From: Monarcha castaneiventris obscurior
Taxonomy: Eukaryota > Chordata > Aves > Passeriformes > Monarchidae
Reading direction: 5' to 3'
Assembly: GCA_026261815.1 (NCBI GenBank)
Contig: JAMPIT010000511.1
Coordinates: 2,527,001 to 2,591,000 of the forward strand
DNA length: 64,000 nucleotides
Positions 49,625-64,000 of this stretch are shown here, in pieces. Below the pieces are notes generated by a model. It was given only the letters and a program-made list of their open reading frames with translations, searched no databases and was not told the DNA's origin. Numbering within the stretch: position 1 is the first letter of the stretch; each line of letters starts with the position of its first letter. The translations under genes and the position numbers were made by a program.

Positions 49625-50134
49625 GCCGAGGGCATTGTCCACTTTTAATTGTTGTCAAAGGTTGTCTGGATGCATAACACTGTCACAAGGGCACAGAGCA
49701 GCGTGGTGCCAGCCGGGCCCGGGGACACCGGACACACGGACATGCGGGGGAATGTGGGGACAGGGAGTTGTGACCCCCACCTCCCCGAGCCCCCCAGAGC
49801 ATCCCCACGCCCGGCCGGCTCTATTTACAGTATTCACAGACGTTGTACCCAGCGAGTTAAATAACTACATCATTACACCACACGTCTGGGGCGGCTCCGG
49901 CAGGCTGCGAGGGTGGGCTGTCAGTCTGATAAGGTGCATATTTAAAATAAAAATCCCAACAAAATGAAATAAAAACGAGAACAAAGAGAGGAGCCAGGCG
50001 TCCTCGCCAGGGTCCCACAGCCCCCAGGCGCCCGGGAGGAGCAGCAAGGGTCGTGTTCTGACGACAGCTACAGGTCTGCATGGGCTGCCGGGGTCAGGGC
50101 GCGAGCAGTGGCCCCGGGAACATCGGCCAGGCCC
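49625..50134 (-). other. MAP7D1: MAP7D1 3' untranslated region
   Basis: About 510 bases from the TGA at 50137-50135 to a variant ATTAAA signal. The MAP7D1 transcript ends roughly 500 bases upstream of the THRAP3 start on the same strand. Confidence 0.7.
49644..49649 (-). terminator. MAP7D1: MAP7D1 polyadenylation signal ATTAAA
   Basis: TTTAAT on the + strand reads ATTAAA on the - strand, the second most common signal. It is the only good signal on the - strand between the MAP7D1 stop and the THRAP3 promoter. AATAAA motifs at about 49,945-49,972 are on the wrong strand. Confidence 0.65.
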
Positions 50135-58366
<8,232 letters not shown>

Positions 58367-61300
58367 CTGCAAGAGGAGCAGAGCAGAACACGTGATCACT
58401 AAATTGGATGGCCCCATCCCCCCCAAACACAGCCCTCGGGGGGCATAGCCCTGTCCCCCAAACACAGCCCTCAGGAGCAAAGGCCGGGGAGGGCAGTGGG
58501 ACCCCACCTCAGCCCTGCTGCTGCTGCCCCGGGGCTGGGGGCACCCACGGTGGGTGCCAGGCGCTGGGCACACAATGCACAGAGGGACAGCCGGGCTCTG
58601 CCAGGCACTGCCACCACAAAGCTGCCCTTCATCCCCCTGGCAGCTGTCGCCTGGCCCTGCCGTGGGGGCACATGGGCCAGAGACCCCCCATGGGCACAGG
58701 GACACACATTCCCCTGCCACTCTCCCCAGAGGGACGAGGACGTCGAGTGCTTCCGCAGCACAGTCGGCTCAGCCGGAGGCAGGATGGGCGCGGGCCGTGG
58801 CCTGACGTCACCATGACAGCCCACGGCCCCCATCGCGCCACGGACCTGCAGCCATGAACTCATGGCCCAGGAATGCACATGAGGCCGCCAGACAGAGCCC
58901 CCTCCCCGCGTGGGGCCGGCCGTGGGGCCGCCTGGGGGATCACCCCCATTCTGGATGGCCCCCAGGCACCCCGAGGGAGCCCTAAGCACATCCCAGCACG
59001 GTGCCAGCGCCTGGCAATGCCACAGCACGTGCCCTCTGTAGAAGTGGTGTCAAAAGTGTCCACAGTGACAACAGTGGTGGTGACTCCCCCAGCCCCCGTT
59101 ATCAGCCCTTTGCAAACAAACCCTTCAGTACTTGCCAGGATCCCAACTCCAACCCCCAGGCAGCGGCAGCACCATCACTCCTGGCCGGAATGATGCCAGA
59201 CCCATTCCAGGACACACAGCTCCAGCCCCCTGGGCACCACTGTAGAGTGAGCCCCCAGCTCCAGGGGGAATGGCAGAACCCTGGTGACCAGCACCTACCA
59301 CCAGCGGATGTCACGCGCCGGCTCAGCCGTGTTTGCAGAGCTCTCCACAACCCTCAGCGAGGGGCAAAGTGTGGGCTCTGCAAACACAGCCGGCGCCGCT
59401 CCTCACCCACCCCATGGCTTCTTACCCATTCCATGCTGGAGCGCTCCGAGCCAGAGTCAGCCTAGGCTACCCAGAGAGGCATTGCCAGCCCCCTGTACTG
59501 ACAGCATGGGCACACCCCAGGTCCCCTGGTCCCCAGAGAGGGGCTGAGGGTGCTGCTGCAGCCCCCCAGGCCAGGACTGTGTCAACAGGGTTCCCCCACC
59601 CTGGATTCTGTGGGGACACAGGCAGCCCTGGCCCCCCCGCAGACCTTCCGGGTATTTTCTGCAGCAGGAAGCCAGCCCATCCCCTGGCCCTGATCCTGCA
59701 CATCCCATGTCCCCAGCACTGCACCCTGCAAGGTGGCCATCGGTCTGATGAGGGGCTGGGACTGGGGGGTTCCCTGCTCTGTCTCCCCAGGGCTGTCCCA
59801 GATGGGCATCCATAGGCAGCAGGGCTTGGCAGCTCCCAGGTGCCAGAGCCCAGGGTGGCACCTGCAGTGTCACCACGTGTGTCCCAGCCTGGAGGGGTGA
59901 CCCTGGGACCACGGTGATGGCACAGCCAACTGCTGCCCACAGGGCCGAGCAAAAGCATCAAGGCCAGGCTGATCCCCTGAGCAGATGGAAATACCTCAGA
60001 GAGCCCTGGACATGTGGGGAGCACTGGCAGGGGACAGTGGGCGCCTCCTGCCACCCCACACAGCCAGGCACAGAGCCCTGGGCAGGATCTGCCCTGCCCT
60101 ACTTGCCGGAGGGACAACAGCACCTGTGGCCAGGGCAGGGCTGTGGGCACGGCCAAGTCCTCCAGGCCCAGCCAAGACCCCCAACATGGGACAGGGCCAG
60201 CCCTGCCGCCATCTGTCCCTGTCGCTGCTCCAGCACGGCAGCTGCCCTGAAACCCAACGCTGCCTGCGCCCAAGCGGCGCGGGCGTCCCCTCTCCCCCAG
60301 CCAGGGCATTCCACGAGGATTAGCTCCCGTCCCCCCAGACACACAGGCACGGCTGCCCTGCAGCACCCAGCCTGGGCAAGCCTGCATGGCACCGGCCCCA
60401 CTGCTGCCACCGGGACGGCGCCGTGCCCAACACAGGGCGAGGTGCTGCCCTCAACACCACATCACCCAGCCCATCCTGCTCCTCCCATGGGTCCCTTTGG
60501 CACTGGTGCCTGTGCCACTGAGCACCAGTGGCACCTCTGGTCCGGCAGTGCCTGTCGCAGGGAGGTTCCTTGGCCGGCACATGGCCAGGGATGCTCAGCC
60601 AGGCGGAGGCAGATCCCCGGTGCCATGAAGCGAGAGCACATCGAGGCCTGCAGGCGCCGCTCGGACCAGCGGCCCTCGTTAACTGTCTGCCGTACACCCC
60701 TGCAGGGCACTGCCCATAAGAACGGGGGGGCACCCGCCTGATGTCACCTCAGCTCCCCCCAGCTCCATATCCTTGTGTTCCCGCTCCACGGCACAGCCGG
60801 GGCCGCCACAGGCTGCTCCGCGTGCAGCGCCCAGCGGGGCAGGGGTCATCAGCCAGAGCCCGCCCCTGCCCCGGGGGCCAGGAGAGCAGGGCCTATGGTG
60901 CAGTGGACGTCATCGGTGACCACTGCTAAGCCACCCAAAGGTGCTGGTATCACAGTGCCCAGCCACCCTGGCCATTGTAACAGTCCCTGCTGTGCCAAGA
61001 ACAAGACTTTGAGGCCAGCCCCAAAAGCCACTGCTGGCCCTGCAGGGCTGCTCCCCACAGCCCGTGGGGACACCCATGTGCGCAGTACTCCCTTGGGCCC
61101 TCCCTGGTGCAGCTGTTCCCAGCTGCCTCCCCCAACTTGACAGCAGCCCCATGGGGATGGGTCCCTGGGTCTCTTGTTGCCTGCCCCTGGTGCAGAGCAG
61201 GAAATCAGGGCAGGGATTGCTCTGTGGGTGCTGGTGGCCACTCTGAGGCCACCGGAGCACTGTGGGTTGCACCAGGATGCTTCAAGACCGGGGGATGGCT

Positions 61301-63120
61301 CCAAGCCCCAGTGCTGCCCCTGACCCTACCCCCACCTCAACATTCAGATGTGCCTTGGAGCTCAGCCCTGCCCTGTCCCACCCAGCTCCTGGGGTTCCCC
61401 TGTGCTGCAGCAACACTCACACCTGGATGACAGGGACAGTGAGCGAGTGCTCCTGACACATCCCTGGCACATCCACAGCACATTCCCAACACGTCCCCAC
61501 TATGTCCTGTCTGCAGGCACAGCACTGACAAACACCCTCAGTGATGGCTCACATGCCTGGGCAGGGAGACATGGGCAATGCCAGCAGCCCCCACCTTGGG
61601 GATGGCCACTGCCACCCTGGCAGCTGCCATCAGCAATGACACCCTGTCCCCAATGGGGACAGCCACCCGCAGCCAGTCCCCAGGCACTGTCACCCATGGC
61701 TGGCTCCTCTCCCCGCCAGCTTGGAGCCAGTGAAACACAGCTGGCAGCCGGCTGGGCTTCAGCCCATGGTGCCCCACCACTGCCCACAGCCCCGCTTTGG
61801 GGGACAGGCCTCCAGGGACAGGCTGGAGCAAGGCAGGAGGTGGCAGGCAGCAGGGCCTCTGGGAGAGCACAACCAGGTGCCAGGCAGGAGAAAGAGGCAT
61901 ATCCAGCCCTCTTTCCCAGGGCCTGTGTCCTGCCAAGGCTCTGGAATAGGGGTATGGGGGGCAACCATGGGGGAGCTGCACCAGCCCCTGGGCCAGGGCA
62001 GAGGTCATTGAGCTCCCGCAGCACTGCCGAGCCAGCAGTGACATGCTGAGCTGGAGAGCAACAAGAGGAACTTGGGATCTCGTGGCGAGAGTGAGGCCAG
62101 AGCCAGGGGATTTCCAGGCTTTAAAACACAGGCAGAGGAAAGAGCTGGAGCTGCTGCTGGCCCCAGCACCCCCACAGCAAACTGTGGCTGTGGTCACAGC
62201 ACAACCCCAAACAGCCCGAGGGCAGGGGCAGGAACACCTGCCCACCATCCATCTGGCATGCTGGCAGTGGCGACAGGAGGTGCCCTCGTCCTTGGGGCGA
62301 CCCATGCGGCGGTCCACCAGTGCCCAGGGCAGCCAGCCCAGCCATACTCCTGAAAACCTGTCTGCTAGCATCATGCTGGGAAACAGAAACCTGGCTGGAA
62401 GGCAGGGCATGAGGCTCTGCACCTGCCAGCATCCAGCCCCTTGGGGAGCAGGTCAGTATCCCCAAAAAACAGGTCCTGTGCCTCACAACATGGATGTGGC
62501 ACCTACCAGGGCTGGAGCCATACAGGATCCAGCTCCATTCCCAACAGGCTGCCTGTGGGGCTGCCCAACCCTGCCCAGAGCTCTCCAAGGAGCGAGAGTT
62601 GTGCTAACTATTTTGGACATGGCACCACGGGACTGTCACATCACCACTCTGCACATCGCATCACGTTGCTCTGACGGTTTCACAGCAGCGACTCCCGCGC
62701 TGGGAGAACTCCCGAGCTGCTGCTCCCAAACACAGGCACTGGCGGGCAACCAGCTCACCCTCTCTCTCCGCCATGCCAAGGGAGAAGGGCTGGAGAAGCT
62801 GGGAGAAACCTGGATACAAACAGACCTCTATCTGCTCCCTGCCTTGGCCCTCATCCCTCTGTCCACTGCATCCCTCTACCCACCTGGGCAGCTCCGCAGG
62901 TCACACCCTGCCCTGGCTGCCCTTCACGAGTTTCTGGCCTCCAGTGCCACTAGCTGCCTCACACCATGGTGGGTCCTGGCCCCTAGGCTGAAATCCTATC
63001 CCTTCTGGTGGATCCGACCCGCTCTAGGCAGCAAGACAGCAAGCAGCCCGGGCTGTCCAGTCATGCAGGTCACCTACATGGTGATGGGCCCTGAAGGAGG
63101 ACATGGTGCAAAACCGCCCG
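58367..63120 (-). other. MAP7D1: MAP7D1 intron 1
   Basis: About 4.8 kb of GC-rich sequence between the proline-rich exon (acceptor CTCCTCTTGCAG) and the CpG island at the window end. I found no exon that extends MAP7D1 with recognisable similarity. Two patches keep unusual CpG density: 58,740-58,815 (with a full CRE) and 60,600-60,690. The rest is featureless. Confidence 0.55.
58803..58810. promoter_or_regulatory. MAP7D1: Consensus cAMP-response element TGACGTCA
   Basis: A perfect palindromic CRE in 'GGCCTGACGTCACCATGACA', inside MAP7D1 intron 1 and next to a CpG-retaining patch. Full CREs in CpG context are typical CREB/ATF sites in promoters. Whether an alternative promoter lies here is not shown. 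Confidence 0.5.
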
Positions 63121-63129
63121 CGCTCCTTC

Positions 63130-64000
63130 AGCGCCATTCTGTGCTCACAGTAGAGCAGCCAATGACCCACCCGGGTGTGCGGGGAGCCCCAGGTAGCCGG
63201 GAGCAGCCAGCCCTGGTCCCCGGGCAGCGACAGCATCGAGCGGGCAGGCCACGGCGGGCGGGAAGGCGGCGGAGGCAGAGAGCGGGACTCAGACAACATG
63301 TCTGGCGCAGGACCCGCAGCCGGTTGGTGCAGGAGCCACCGGTTTTCAGCATCGCCGAGAGCCGCAGCCGTCCCTCCCTCTCCGCGGGCCCGGGCCGTGG
63401 GCGATGGAGCACTGGGGCCGAGGGGGAGGGGAGCCGCCTCTCCTCTTCCTCCCGCGGTGGGAAGCAGCTCCGCCGCGGAGCTCTGCTTAGTCACAGCGAG
63501 CGCTGCGCTGGAGCCCCGGGAGGCAGCGCCAACTCCGGCCCCGAGCGCGGCCCCGCCGCCGCCGCCCTCCCCGGTTCATCCCGGGGCAGCGGCACCGGCC
63601 CTGCCGGGACGAGCCGCGAGTCCATGCGGCGGGGCGGAGGCGGCCCCGGGCGGGGGGCAGCGGGTGCCTCCCACAGGGGGCATCGCCCACCGGCCGGCGA
63701 GGACGAGCCGAGGCAGCGCCGGCGCCGCCGCCCCCGGGGCTCCCCAAGGGCAGTCCCCCTGCACCCCCCACGGCGGCGGGGCCGGGGCCGCTACGGCCCT
63801 CCCCAAGATGGAAGGGCCGTGCCCGGGCTTTGTCCCTCCCGGGAAGCCGCCCCAGCCCCGGCAGCGCGTTTGCCCCCTCCTCCCCCCCCGGCTCCTCCAC
63901 CGCCTCTCCGGGCCGCCGCCCCGCTCCGCTCCGCCGCATTCCGCGGACCCGGCCGCCGCATCTCCGCCGGCACCGCCGGCCGCATCCCGCACCCTCCGGC
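63130..64000 (-). promoter_or_regulatory. MAP7D1: MAP7D1 CpG-island promoter and presumed first exon
   Basis: Very CpG-dense sequence to the window end. By position and orientation it should hold the MAP7D1 transcription start and first exon, which must end in phase 1 to join the exon at 58366. No donor stands out: candidates such as CGCT|GTGACT near 63,494 or CCG|GTGGGC near 63,690 are weak. Several open frames exist, including one from an ATG at 63634, but none is clearly MAP7D1. The first exon may also extend past the window. Confidence 0.45.

Noticed and set aside
48212..49967. Many long overlapping frames on both strands in the CpG island
   Set aside because: All frames are open because the sequence is GC-rich. 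None matches a known protein, and the segment is better explained as the THRAP3 promoter and the MAP7D1 3' flank.
63300..64000. Assigning a specific MAP7D1 first coding exon
   Set aside because: Several frames and weak donors are possible (ATG at 63634, donors near 63,494 and 63,690). None gives both the needed phase and a recognisable N-terminus, so no exon was called.

Overview
The window is vertebrate nuclear DNA, almost certainly from a bird. It contains five multi-exon protein genes with GT-AG introns, CpG-island promoters and AATAAA-type poly(A) signals. Three interspersed copies carry the avian CR1 LINE 3' signature ('...CCCTTCCAACCCAAACCATTC..ATGATTCTGTGATTC'), and repeats are otherwise sparse. 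The gene order STK40 - EVA1B - SH3D21 - THRAP3 - MAP7D1 is the known human chromosome 1p34.3 neighbourhood read in reverse. I could not determine the species.

Layout. (1) 1-15,125, + strand: STK40, a pseudokinase. All ten coding exons are present (435 aa); the 5' non-coding exon lies upstream of the window or was not recognised. (2) 15,690-18,320, + strand: EVA1B, a CpG-island exon followed by two coding exons (159 aa single-pass membrane protein). (3) 18,920-about 21,140, - strand: SH3D21. Only the proline-rich part and the C-terminal CD2AP/CIN85-like coiled coil can be read; I find no SH3 domain exon. (4) 22,545-49,100, - strand: THRAP3/TRAP150, with ten coding exons (967 aa), a GC-AG intron, a 13-kb first intron and a CpG-island promoter. 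(5) 49,625-64,000, - strand: MAP7D1, with 17 coding exons from the proline-rich exon to the stop (917 aa counted from an in-frame ATG), a coding 30-bp minisatellite and a 3' CpG island that should hold the first exon.

The genes do not form a functional operon-like unit. They act in different compartments: STK40 as a COP1-linked scaffold, EVA1B in membrane, SH3D21 as an adaptor-like protein, THRAP3 in nuclear RNA processing, and MAP7D1 on microtubules/kinesin-1. Base composition changes sharply: the THRAP3 body (about 22.5-48.2 kb) is AT-rich with long introns, while both flanks are GC-rich with short introns and many GC-rich tandem repeats. Coding exons were placed by reading splice sites and checking reading-frame phase across each junction; total lengths divide by three for all five genes. 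Homology statements rest on recognising the protein families, not on a search. I saw no sign of a novel multi-gene system. The observations most worth a second look are the SH3-less SH3D21, a possible N-terminal extension of EVA1B, the coding minisatellite in MAP7D1, the GC-AG intron in THRAP3 and an inverted pair of ZNF143-like sites in the THRAP3 promoter.
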